Source of the DNA: Haematococcus lacustris
Taxonomy: Eukaryota > Chlorophyta > Chlorophyceae > Chlamydomonadales > Haematococcaceae
NCBI GenBank assembly: GCA_030144725.1
Contig: JASKMD010000001.1
Location: forward strand, 2,125,283-2,189,282
Direction of reading: 5' to 3'
DNA: 64,000 bases
Numbering within the stretch: position 1 is the stretch's first letter; each line of letters opens with the position of its first letter. The translations under genes and the position numbers were made by a program. The notes beneath the pieces are model-generated. The model had not been told where the DNA came from. It saw only the letters and a list, made by a program, of their open reading frames with translations, and did no database searches. Of the stretch, positions 22,355 through 33,700 are shown one piece after another.

Positions 22355-25300
22355 ATGGAAGTAGATGGTTGTGGTACTAGCGAGGCCAAAAAGCAGGATA
22401 GGAGGAGGCGCCTGAAAGCCGAAAGCCGGAAACGGAATTCATTTGAGGAGTTCATTATAAGAGCCAGTGAACGCAACCCATTGCTTGAGCTCATCGGCTA
22501 TTCCGCAGCCAAGAATAGGAGTTGCGATTTATTGATTGCTCGCGGCCCAGTCCTCAGCAAAGTGCACGAGAAACACCCAAGTGTGCTTGATGACATACTG
22601 TTCATGTTGACACAGCTTAGTAGTGAGGAGCCTGAGGGCTGGGCGTTCATCGCCCAAATGCTTCATGAGGGCAAGACGGGGTTGGAAACACTCCTGTTAC
22701 TGAAAAAGAAGAAGGTGGGCTTGGTGTAGCAGCCCCATCCAGCGCATCATCATGACAACATGTTCTTCCCTGCAGGCCAACTGCCCAGAAAGGCCTGGAA
22801 AGAGTGCAGAAAAGAAGCGGCAAAAGAGGGTAGCAATGCAGCAGCCAGGACTCCACCCCCTCCCAGACTCGCCCACTAGCCTAGAACTGCAGCATGAGCA
22901 CCTCCCTCTTGATACCCCCTTCACCACTCACATTGACCATCACACAGAGACAGGGTTGCAGCAACAGCAGCCCCCTGCCTTGTCCTCTGCCCTGCTCACC
23001 AGCCCAGGGATGCAGCAGCAGCCCCCTGCCTTATCCTCTGCCCTGCTCACCAGCCCAGGGCTGCAGCAGCAGCAGCAGCAACCCCCAACCTTGTCCTCTG
23101 CCCTGCTCACCAGCCCAGGGCTGCAGCAAGAGACCCCTACCTTGTCCTCTGCCCTGCTCACCAGCCCAGGGCTGCAGCAGGAGACCCCTGCCTTGTCCTC
23201 TGCCCTGCTCACCAGCCCAGGGCTGCAACAGCAGCACCAACAGCCCCCTGCCTTGTCCTCTGACCTGCTCACCAGCCCAGGGCTGCAGCAGCAGCACCAG
23301 CAGCCCCCTGCCTTGCCCTCTGCCCTGCTCACCAGCCCAGGGCTGCAGCAGCAGCACCAGCAGCCCCCTGCCTTGTCCTCTGCCCTGCTCACCAGCCCAG
23401 GGCTGCAGCAGCAGCACCAGCAGCCCCCTGCCTTGCCCTCTGCCCTGCTCACCAGCCCAGTGCTGCAGCAGCAGCACCAGCAGCCCCCAACCTTGTCCTC
23501 TGCCCTGCTCACCAGCCTAGGGCTGCAGCAAGAGACCCCTGCCTTGTCCTCTGCCCTGCTCACCAGCCCAGGGCTGCAGCAGGAGACCCCTGCCTTGTCC
23601 TCTGCCCTGCTCACCAGCCCAGGGCTGCAACAGCAGCACCAACAGCCCCCTGCCTTGTCCTCTGACCTGCTCACCAGCCCAGGGCTGCAGCAGCAGCACC
23701 AGCAGCCCCCTGCCTTGCCCTCTGCCCTGCTCACCAGCCCAGGGCTGCAGCAGCAGCACCAGCAGCCCCCTGCCTTGTCCTCTGCCCTGCTCACCAGCCC
23801 AGGGCTGCAGCAGCAGCACCAGCAGCCCCCTGCCTTGTCCTCTGCCCTGCTCACCAGCCTAGGGCTGCAGCAAGAGACCCCTGCCTTGTCCTCTGCCCTG
23901 CTCACCAGCCCAGGGCTGCAGCAGGAGACCCCTGCCTTGTCCTCTGCCCTGCTCACCAGCCCAGGGCTGCAGCAGCAGCAGCAGCAACCCCCAACCTTGT
24001 CCTCTGCCCTGCTCACCAGCCCAGGGCTGCAGCAAGAGACCCCTACCTTGTCCTCTGCCCTGCTCACCAGCCCAGGGCTGCAGCAGCAGGCCCCAGCCTT
24101 GTCCTCTGCCCTGCTCACCAGCCAAATGCTGCAGCAGCAGCAGCAGCAGGCCCCAGCCTTGTCCTCTGCCCTGCTCACCAGCCCAGGGCTGCAGCAGCAG
24201 CAGCAGCAGCAGGCCCCAGCCTTGCCCTCTGCCCTGCTCACCAGCCTAAGGCTGCAGCAGCAGCAGCAGCAGGCCCCAGCCTTGCCCTCTGCCCTGCTCA
24301 CCAGCCTAAGGCTGCAGCAGCAGCAGCAGCAGGCCCCAGCCTTGTCCTCTGCCCTGCTCACCAGCCAAATGCTGCAGCAGCAGCAGCAGCAGGCCCCAGC
24401 CTTGCCCTCTGCCCTGCTCACCAGCCAAAGGCTGCAGCAGCAGCAGCAGCAGCAGGCCCCAGCCTTGCCCTCTGCCCTGCTCACCAGCCTAAGGCTGCAG
24501 CAGCAGCAGCAGCAGGCCCCAGCCTTGCCCTCTGCCCTGCTCACCAGCCTAAGGCTGCAGCAGCAGCAGCAGCAGCAGCCCCCTGCCTTGCCCTCTGCCC
24601 TGCTCACCAGCCAAAGGCTGCAGCAGCAGCAGCAGCAGGCCCCAGCCTTGTCCTCTGCCCTGCTCACCAGCCAAATGCTGCAGCAGCAGCAGCAGCAGGC
24701 CCCAGCCTTGCCCTCTGCCCTGCTCACCAGCCAAAGGCTGCAGCAGCAGCAGCAGCAGCAGGCCCCAGCCTTGCCCTCTGCCCTGCTCACCAGCCTAAGG
24801 CTGCAGCAGCAGCAGCAGCAGGCCCCAGCCTTGCCCTCTGCCCTGCTCACCAGCCTAAGGCTGCAGCAGCAGCAGCAGCAGCAGCCCCCTGCCTTGCCCT
24901 CTGCCCTGCTCACCAGCCAAAGGCTGCAGCAGCAGCAGCAGCAGGCCCCAGCCTTGTCCTCTGCCCTGCTCACCAGCCAAATGCTGCAGCAGCAGCAGCA
25001 GCAGGCCCCAGCCTTGCCCTCTGCCCTGCTCACCAGCCAAAGGCTGCAGCAGCAGCAGCAGCAGGCCCCAGCCTTGCCCTCTGCCCTGCTCTCCAGCCCA
25101 GGGCAGCAGCAGCAGCCACCCCTCCCCTTGCACACAGGCCTGCACAACGGCCTTACGATTATCCAAGGTCAGATTGTGAATGTGTTAGTGTGTGTGTCTG
25201 TGTACATGAGTAACCTATACCACGTTTGTTTGTGTAAAGCTTTATGTATTCTCGCTGATTGCAGATGTGTTATCTTTGGGGAAGGGTTCACTGCAGAAGA

Positions 25301-25485
25301 GGGCAATGGCGGCGCTTCGTCAATTTCAGGCCAATCAACAAGACCTCAAGAACCGCCAGCTGATGACAGCCTTGTACCAGCAATCAGCAACAATTTTGAG
25401 CCCATCTGAGAAGAATGTTGCATGGTACAAAAGCTTTCACAAGGCTGTCCTTAGCTTTCGTTCTGCTCCATGCCACACACCGTGA
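22355..25485 (+). CDS. KDZ-element cargo protein with 37 Gln/Pro/Leu/Ser-rich tandem repeats
   Basis: Exons 22355..22714, 22776..25167 and 25265..25485 join in frame to 2973 nt (990 residues). Residues 1-140 are charged: a Lys/Arg-rich start (QDRRRRLKAESRKRNSFEEF), then an Asp/Leu-rich helical segment and a second basic stretch (AEKKRQKRV). Residues about 190-900 are 37 units of 17-21 residues with consensus LQQQQQxPALSSALLTSPG. Three unit types (QQET, QQQHQQP, poly-Q) are arranged in higher-order blocks. The last exon encodes a conserved-looking 75-residue tail (LQKRAMAALRQFQANQQDLK..). No known domain was recognised. A TGTAA polyadenylation signal lies at 25510-25514. Divergent placement within the TIRs makes it element-encoded. 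A DNA-binding or phase-separating accessory factor is possible, but only by composition. Confidence 0.75.
22960..25115 (+). repeat. Coding minisatellite (51-63 bp units, 37 copies)
   Basis: Unit core CTGCAGCAGCAG...GCCCTGCTCACCAGC. All units keep the frame. Blocks of four to five successive units are themselves repeated (units 6-10 with 13-16; units 26-29 with 31-34), showing recent segmental amplification. Five of the six frames stay open because of the repeat; only the plus frame connects to flanking exons. Confidence 0.9.
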
Positions 25486-25509
25486 TTTGTATGTAGTGAA
25501 TGGTCATGA

Positions 25510-25514
25510 TGTAA
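25510..25514 (+). terminator. Polyadenylation signal TGTAA
   Basis: The TGTAA element used by chlamydomonadalean algae lies 25 bp after the cargo-gene stop codon. Confidence 0.45.
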
Positions 25515-25570
25515 TGATGAAGACAGTAATGGTTATTAGCCGTGTGTCCTCTTCTTTAAATGTTAAAGAC

Positions 25571-26713
25571 TGGACAACACCACCACGCGGTGATGCGCTG
25601 ACGCTGCAAACGTGGTAGCCACCTGCTACATACTTCCCTTGCATGTATGCATCACGGTCATGCCTAGCAGGTGCAAGCCTGGCAGTGTTGCACACCCAAT
25701 GCGTCACAGCCAGCTAGACTACGGATGGTACCTATGGTGGAGGCTCACCAGATCTAGCCATATGCTTGGGTGTGGTGTGCCACATGCCCCTTGTATGGAC
25801 AACACCACCACGCGGTGATGCGCTGACGCTGCAAACGTGGTAGCCACCTGCTACATACCCCCCTTGCATGTATGCATCACGGTCATGCCTAGCAGGTGCA
25901 AGCCTGGCAGTGTTGCACACCCAATGCGTCACAGCCAGCTAGACTACGGATGGTACCTATGGTGGAGGCTCACCAGATCTAGCCATATGCTTGGGTGTGG
26001 TGTGCCACATGCCCCTTGTATGGACAACACCACCACGCGGTGATGCGCTGACGCTGCAAACGTGGTAGCCACCTGCTACATACCCCCCTTGCATGTATGC
26101 ATCACGGTCATGCCTAGCAGGTGCAAGCCTGGCAGTGTTGCACACCCAATGCGTCACAGCCAGCTAGACTACGGATGGTACCTATGGTGGAGGCTCACCA
26201 GATCTAGCCATATGCTTGGGTGTGGTGTGCCACATGCCCCTTGTATGGACAACACCACCACGCGGTGATGCGCTGACGCTGCAAACGTGGTAGCCACCTG
26301 CTACATACCCCCCTTGCATGTATGCATCACGGTCATGCCTAGCAGGTGCAAGCCTGGCAGTGTTGCACACCCAATGCGTCACAGCCAGCTAGACTACGGA
26401 TGGTACCTATGGTGGAGGCTCACCAGATCTAGCCATATGCTTGGGTGTGGTGTGCCACATGCCCCTTGTATGGACAACACCACCACGCGGTGATGCGCTG
26501 ACGCTGCAAACGTGGTAGCCACCTGCTACATACCCCCCTTGCATGTATGCATCACGGTCATGCCTAGCAGGTGCAAGCCTGGCAGTGTTGCACACCCAAT
26601 GCGTCACAGCCAGCTAGACTACGGATGGTACCTATGGTGGAGGCTCACCAGATCTAGCCATATGCTTGGGTGTGGTGTGCCACATGCCCCTTGTATGGAC
26701 AACACCACCACGC
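25571..26713. repeat. 225-bp satellite, five copies, inside the KDZ element
   Basis: Five head-to-tail copies with a period of exactly 225 bp, nearly identical to one another. The unit begins ACAACACCACCACGCGGTG. A 68-residue forward frame and a 66-residue reverse frame recur in every copy, as expected from a unit length divisible by three. The array sits between the 3' ends of the two element genes. Confidence 0.95.
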
Positions 26714-27050
26714 AGTATTACATTGACGTTGCATCTGGCACGGCCAAGTACGCTATGCCTATTGTAGACCTTAATATTCGAGTTGCAATTGCCCATCACC
26801 GGGGGAATTGTCTAACACAACCAATGTGGTGTCCGTGTGCGGCTACACAAGCAATGGCATGGTTGAACAACCGCAAATTGCATGCCTTTATTTGCATGGA
26901 GCATTCAAGACCACCGCAAACCATGCCAGATCTATGCCTTGAAATGATCCTGCTGCTGCTGCTGCCCATGCACTGCTGCTCATGCACTGTAACACATGCA
27001 CTGTAACACATGCACAGGGCAGGGATGGGCATGCCCATATTTGCATGGAG

Positions 27051-30000
27051 TTACCACTGCAGACCATGCAGCTGCAATATCTGAGCCTTGAAATGAGCCA
27101 AATGCTGATGCAAGTAGAAGAGCTTCCCTGCCATGGCAATACTGGGCTGCACCTCCAGCTTTGTGCATGCAGCCTGACACACACCGCACATGTGCTCCAG
27201 CCATGCGTGCAACCGTGCACGCTCGAGATGGAGGACAGCTAGCTGCTCGAGGCACCGCTCACTGTCGCTCAGCAAGTGAAGAAACTGCCGACCAAAGAAG
27301 AGCTCTTTACCCAGTGGGGTGGACTGGCACTCCTCCTCCCAAGGCGCTGGACCCCCTTGAACCATGTCGCGGAGCTGGCTGTGGCTGACTTGGACCTGGT
27401 CAAGCACCTGGTTGGTGCCTAACACCTCCCAAAGGGCAAGGTCATCCAGTGCTTGGCGGGCCAGCCTCATCTTTGCCTTGGCCTGCTTGGCTAGGGCGCG
27501 GGTGTCCTTGTCCGCTGTGCCCCAATTGTCCTTCTTTGTCTCAAGCTGTGCCACAAGCATGACTAAATGCCACACTTGGTCCCGCAGGCTGCAAAGCGCA
27601 CACCACAACATATACATTGTGTAACATGCATGACATGTGTTGCATGGCGTGCGCCTGACTAGCTGCTCACCCTGAAATCTTGGCCGTCTTCAGCAATTGA
27701 AGGCCGTGTGCGTGGACAGAGACACCTGGCAGCGATGGGCAGAGCCAGGACCCGGTTGTGTTGTGCACGCCGTGCTCTAGCTCAAGGTCAAGGAGCTTGG
27801 TCTCAATGCCGGTCAGCTGAGGCAGCGTCCTCCCCCTTGTGAGCAGCTTAGCCATGTCCGGCAGCAACGGGGGTAGACGGTCATGGCACAGGTCAAGGGA
27901 CGTCACACCAGTCTCTGAACGTATGGCTGACGCCACTAGCTTCAACTCCACATACTCAGCCTGCACAATGCACAAGTACAAGCTATCGTGCAAGCGCACG
28001 CTATCGTGCAAGCGCAAGCAACACTAGTAGCTCCTTCCACTCACTGGCCATGCAAGTGGCACCCTGGAGGCTCTGGCGCCAACTAGCAGGTGTTGAGACT
28101 GGTACTTGATAGAAGCTTCTTCACCGCTCGTCACACCTTCAGCCAATGCTTGCTCCCTTAGCTTGCCCAACTTCTTGGTCACCTCCTCTGCAACAGCAAC
28201 CACATCCATTGGAGGGGGGGATGGATAGGAGGAGGAAGAGAGGGATGGAGAGAGGAAGGTGGAAAAGGGGGAGGGGGAGGGGAGGCACATTGCTAGGTGT
28301 AAAACAGAAGGGTGGGCTTACCTTGCTTTGTGACCATGTTGGTGTGGCACCCATCCAAGAGCTCCACCATCTTGCTCTGCTTCTCCAAGGCGATGGCAGA
28401 TAATGCGCTCTGGATGACATCGCTGCGGTGTCCCAAGGTCATGTACCGGGTTGTTTTGCCCAAGGGCTGCACACCAGGTGAAGCAAGGGCACACCAACAA
28501 TAGCTCGAGCAAGGACACATCCTCTCTCACAGCATGCATCAGAACATTCCATACCTTCAGCCTGCTCCAGGCTTGCTCAGTTTGCTCGCCCACTCGGAAG
28601 GCGGTGCCCTTCAAAAAGCGCGCATTGTTGGCCAGCTGGCAAGCTGTGTCATGGGAGGCGGCGTGCATCATGGGCACCATCATCTTCACGCTTGACCATG
28701 AGGGATCCAGCCCATGGACACTCACATAGCGATCCCAGGTGATCTTTAGGCGACATGCGATGTCCACATAGATGTGCACAACGTTGTGTGCACGCAGCAG
28801 CAGTCGCTCCAATCCAAGCAGGTAGTAGGTGAACTGTTCTGGCGTCCGCATGTTGCAGAAGAGGCCAAGCGCTGGCACTCCATGGCAGCACACAAAACCG
28901 CACAACCCCGTGATGTCACAGCTGCGCTTGGCACAGCTAGCGGTCGGCCGTGAGCATGACAGTGATGAGGCGCATGTGTGGACATCATCTGCACCAGCGC
29001 CAGCCATGCTGTACTGCAGGTTGAGCTGATCCTCCTTGAACCTCCGCTCCACTTCCCAGTCAAACCCTTCCTCCTGCTGCCGTGCATCAATGTGGCTGTT
29101 GAGTCGGGGTTGAATGTCCCGGCTGGCCTTGCCACACCCCGCATGGTGGTTCAGCTTGGTCATGGCATCGGTGCAGATGGCAACAGGGTAATTGTCAACG
29201 ACACCTGATGCCACAACATGCAAGGCACAAGCATGTTCAACCTGACCTAGCATGGATATGGAATGCAACCCTGATCATGCCCACCTACCTGGTGTTGCGA
29301 CGCAGATGGGGCAATCAGCCAGAGGGCCACCAGGCACCCCCTCACACCCCAGCCCTTCTAGGGTGGTAGCCCGGTGTGTCACTGCCAGGTAGGAGAAGTA
29401 GGCTGAGCTGAAGATATCAGGTCTGATAGGGCGCCGCTCTGGATACAGCTGAAATGGATGATGGCTTACATTCAAGGTCTCGAGAAACTCTGCAAGAAGG
29501 CAGTTGCTATTAGTTGCTAGCAGGTAGTTGCTTCCTAATGATTGGTGCATGAGATGTGGTGATGATGATGATGATAATGACGACGTGTTGGCACCCAACA
29601 CTTACCGTCCATTGAAAATCCTCTTACAGAGGCTCGTACATAGACCTGTAGCAAGGTCTGGTCAAACCACATGCTGGGCTGGACGGGGGAATTGCCCCAA
29701 CATCCATGGTGCAAAGGGGAGGCTGACACAGACTGCTTGCATGAGCTGCAGGTGCAGTGACGCACGGATAGCTGGAAGCGGTGTGCCAGGCCGACACGCT
29801 CTACCACAGTAGCAGGGAGCTCCTCTAGCTGTGCTCCAGAGCAACAGCTAAGGATGGCTGCGTCAAGACGGGCTTGCATGAGCTGACGAAGCAACTCGCA
29901 TTCCTCGGCTGCCGCTGCTGCAGCCGCTGGGGCATTGTCGATAATGGCTTGCTTGTCATGAAGAGCACGAGCTATCCACGCTTTGGCAGCTGTTTCCTGT

Positions 30001-30203
30001 CTGTGCTTCCAGCTAGGACATGAGCTAGCTGGCTGAGGTGCTGGCTCAAACTCGTAACCGCATGTGTCGTCCGCTGAGTCGTTACTGCCATTATTTAATG
30101 CTCTCCGCACTGGAGCAAGCTGGCCTATTCGCTTCCTTCGCGTTTGTTTTTCTCGCTTTGGAGACGGGCCTGGTGCGTTTGACTTAACGTTCAATCTCCC
30201 CAT
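27051..30203 (-). CDS. KDZ transposase (Zisupton/Dileera-like), intact
   Basis: Seven exons, complement of 27051..27588, 27671..27960, 28045..28187, 28322..28466, 28555..29246, 29289..29489 and 29606..30203, join to 2607 nt (868 residues) with all phases consistent. The N-terminus is basic. A zinc-binding CTCSSC motif lies at about 150-155. FDQTLLQVYVRAS and a YLAVTHRATTLEG...CPIC block follow. The catalytic core has DITGLCGFVCCHG (about 377-389), VDIAC (about 427-431), PMMHAASHDTAC (about 458-469) and GEQTEQAWSRL (about 486-496), the D...DiaC...P..HA..H...C...GE..E.. signature of KDZ RNase-H-fold transposases. A helical region (KPTR-type 'PLGKTTRYMTLGHRSD') and a long C-terminal coiled-coil complete it. 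Function: cut-and-paste transposition of the element. No disrupting stops, so it may be active. Confidence 0.88.
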
Positions 30204-30230
30204 TACTACACATCAACAACAACAGGGGCC

Positions 30231-30462
30231 CAAGTCGGGTTATCGCATAACAGGGCCCAGGCTGGGCCTGGCAGGGAGTGAGCGGTCACATGTTTGGGAG
30301 GCTGCGTCGATCGCAGTGTTCGACCTACGGTTGGCACACAGGTACTAAGACAATGCAGGGTTGATGCAGCGTTAGCTGTTTGGTGCGTGTTTCAAATGTC
30401 CACCTAACTGGTGGACAAAATGTCCACAAGTTCGGTGGACATTTTACCGAGAGGATTGATTG
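30231..30462 (-). repeat. KDZ right terminal inverted repeat (232 bp)
   Basis: Reverse complement of 22113-22344 with a single mismatch. The transposase start codon is at 30203, 28 bp inside the repeat, so the right TIR also serves as the transposase promoter region. Confidence 0.9.
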
Positions 30463-30783
30463 GGGCTGATCATGAGCAAGATTAGATGACGTGTGAAATG
30501 CAAAGTCCAGGGCGAGGGGACGGGCGCGGAAGTGCAGCGTGCAGGTTCATCGGAGCGCGCGGCCAGCCACTATGGAGGTGCGCTTGCGTACTGTCCTGTT
30601 CTTGTTCGCTACCTCCCGGCCAGGGTTATAAGGGACTCTAGCAATAGTGACCTCATCGCTCCAAAACATTCTTGTTGCGCTGCGGAGAGGCTGCTCGCGA
30701 CTCGCCTGTTAACGCTCACTCGGTGATTAAGCCATGCGATCTCGGGCGCTCTCAATCGACAAACCGCAGCCGCGTCCTCGCAG

Positions 30784-33700
30784 GTTGCAACGTGGGCAGC
30801 CAAATGCTTGGTGGTTGGAGGCTGCAGCGTCTGCGCCGCAGTGTACACTCGATACAGCGTGCGCAGCGCTTCCCCTGGCCTGCCACGACTGCTGCTGGCT
30901 CTGCCCATCATCGTCATGTTTGTGCTGGCCCCTCTGGCCTTCAGCCGACACACTGAACTGCTGAGCCGGGCCAGCACTGCAGCCATCCTGCTGTGGCTGG
31001 CCAACTTTAAGGTGGGTGCTTCGGGCAAGGTACGGGCACAGGCCATGGCTGGGCCAGCAGTCTCCAGCAGCGGCCTCCTGCCCAGCTCCCCTGTGGATCT
31101 TGCATGCTGCCAGTGTGAGCTAGGCGCATGGCTTGCATGGGGGTTTGGGCAATGCACACACTATTGCACATCACACTCACATTGAGCAGCAGCAGCAGCA
31201 GCAGCAGTAGGGCCTTACACATACACACTCCTGCCAGCACGTGCGACGAGATGGTGTGGTGATGTGTAACTGGGCAGGTGCTGCTGCTAGTGCTTGGTCG
31301 GGGCCCCCTGGTCGACCCTGAGCTGCGGCTGGACCAGTTTGTGGCCCTTATGCTCTGGCCCGTGCTGCATGTGGAGGGTGAGGGCAGGGGGGGCAGCAGG
31401 GTGGGGTCGGGGTCGGGGTCAGAGCCAGGGCCAGGGTCAGGGTCAGGGGTGGCAGGCAGGGGCAATGCAGGGGCAATGCAGGGGCACCTGGCATGCAGCT
31501 AGGTGCAAGGCAACACATGGGTGTGTGACATCACATCGTTTAACTCCTGTTCTTCATTACATCCATTCATTGCATCCATCACAACATTGCATTATGTATT
31601 CCATCCATTGAATTCTGTACATGTATCACACTCGCACAGTGGTTCCTGCAGCCCTGCTCCAAAGGTACTGTCAGCAACAGGCCAGCACACCTCACTTTTC
31701 AAGCCATGGTGCTCAACATGATCTGAGGTGGTGGTGGTTGCAGGCGAGGACGGCCGGCCCAAGCGCCTCGGCCCAGGAGGGCAGGCAGGTGCAGCCTGGC
31801 AGCTGGCCAAGTCGCGGGCTGTGTGGCGGTTGCCTCAGAACCTGGCGGTTGCGGTGGTTGGGGCCGTGACCCTGACGCACCCTGCGGTGCCACTGTTTGT
31901 GAAGACCTACTCTGCAGGTGCGGGCTGAGGAGGCGGCTGCAACCAGGGCGGCTGCTGCTGCTGCTGCTGCTGCTCCTGCTACTACTGCTGCTGCTGTTGC
32001 TGCTTCAGCTCCTGCTGCTGCTGCCCACCCCAGCTGCTATCAACTGCCAATGCTGTGGCTACTGCCAGAACTCCTGCTCTGCTGCACCAGCCCCTGCACG
32101 GCTCCCCTGATACACCCCTCTTGATAGTGAGAATGGAGGTGGAGTGCGGGGCGGGGTGGGGCGGGGCGTGGAGACACCAGCAGCAGCCTAATGCGCCAAG
32201 TGGTATGTGCCTTCCTGATGCCATAGGATCAAACATTGACCACCCTGACCCCGACCCCGACCCTGACCCCGACCCTGACCCTGACCCTGACCCTGACCCC
32301 GACCCCGACCCTGACCCTGACCCTGACCCTGACCCTGACCCTGACCCTGACCCTGACCCTGACCCTGACCCTGACCTCGTGCCATTGTGCCTGCTCACAG
32401 CTTTTGGCGTGTGCTGCTACTGTGATGTGTGGGCCAACGCCGCCGCGGCCCTCATCATGGCCTGCAACGGCCTCCAAGTGGCGCCCAGCTGGGACAGGCC
32501 CTGGCTGGTGAGGCCACACCCCTGACACCGGCCTCAGCCCGCCTCCCTCACTCCTCGCCCCTGACACCGGCCTCAGCCCGCCGCCCACGCTCCTCACCCC
32601 TGCCCTACCACTGGCACTGTGCCCACTGACCTGGCCAGGACGGACACTGTGAAAACAGAGCCCTACTGCAGACACCTGCCCCTGTTGCTTGCCCTTTGCC
32701 CCGCCCTGCTGCCTCGCCCCTGCCCTTCCCTAAAGTCAGCACCTGCTGCTCGCTCTCCCCCGCCTCACCCTAGTTAAAATTGATGACACCCTTGACTTGC
32801 CTCTGTGGTCTCCCTGCGCTCAAAACTGCTTCCTCTCCCTGCCCAGCCTCGTCCCGCCCTCCTCCTTTGCAGCAAAACTGCTTGTCGGACTTCTGGGCGC
32901 GGCGCTGGAATCTGCCAGCCGCCTATAGCCTGCGCTCCTTAGTCTATGAGCCCATCATGGAGGGGCGAGCAGTCAGAAAAGCCACCCCATCCGCTGCCTC
33001 CCCTCCCACCGCTGCTGCTGCTGCTGAGGGGGAGGGTGGGGCTTTACCTCCCCTTGCTGACCAGCAACCTTCAGAGGCTCAGGGGGCAGGGGGGGCAGCA
33101 GAGCTGCTTGATGTCCAGCGGGTGGGGGGGAGCGCGGCCCAGCCCCTGTTCAAGGCCACGGTCACCCGCATGGGGCCCAGCATGGAGCCGGCAGGGGATG
33201 CAAGCAGGGAAGCTGCTGAGCAGCTGGGAGGGAAGCAGGCCAAGGAGGGCTCCCAAAGCAGCGTGACCATGAGCTGCGTGGCACCGTCCGTGCAACAGGT
33301 GATGGAAGCTGCTGCGCTGCCAGGCATCACTCTGTTATCACTCCTGGAGAAGAAGTGTGACGTGTGTGTGACACCTCACCTTGTGCCACCCCTTAGCTAC
33401 CAGGCTGCATGGGCCTGTCATGTGCCTGCCATGCTGCCTGCACCTGCCTCAAGTTGACAGCCTGCATGTGCAGGGGCCATCGTGCCAATGTGCAAGCCAC
33501 AGCCCATGCAGCCATCAGCCCATCTGGCCCCATCTGGCAGCATGGCTATGCTGGAGGCAGCGCTGTAGGCCCATGTGCCACACACTGTCAGATGCCCTGT
33601 CATGCTGACAGTGTTAGTGACGCCACATCAGATGCAGATGTAGGTGAGCGGGGTTTGAGTGGCACACCAGCTGCCCCATGCAGGCGGTTGCATGCGCGGA

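Larger units (their letters stand above)
22113..30462. mobile_element. KDZ (Kyakuja-Dileera-Zisupton) DNA transposon, apparently complete, 8350 bp
   Basis: The two ends are 232-bp inverted repeats that differ at one position (near 22300 / 30275). They enclose a spliced KDZ transposase on the minus strand (27051-30203), a divergent repeat-rich gene on the plus strand (22355-25485) and a 225-bp satellite (25571-26713). Uninterrupted reading frames across seven and three exons and near-identical TIRs indicate recent transposition. KDZ elements usually make 8-bp target duplications, but the flanks TAGCATGG and GGGCTGAT do not match. Either the exact ends are slightly different or one flank has been altered. 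The element separates Derlin from the wax-synthase gene. Confidence 0.88.

Noticed and set aside
22940..25147. 735-residue Cys-rich ORF on the minus strand
   Set aside because: It is the antisense of the CAG/CTG-rich coding repeat; only the plus frame connects to flanking exons with consistent splice phases.
25571..26713. CRISPR-like regular repeats
   Set aside because: The 225-bp units are contiguous satellite copies without short repeats and unique spacers, in a eukaryotic genome.
32229..32675. Repetitive Val/Arg and Gly/Gln ORFs on the minus strand
   Set aside because: Produced by the (CCCTGA)n microsatellite in a wax-synthase intron.
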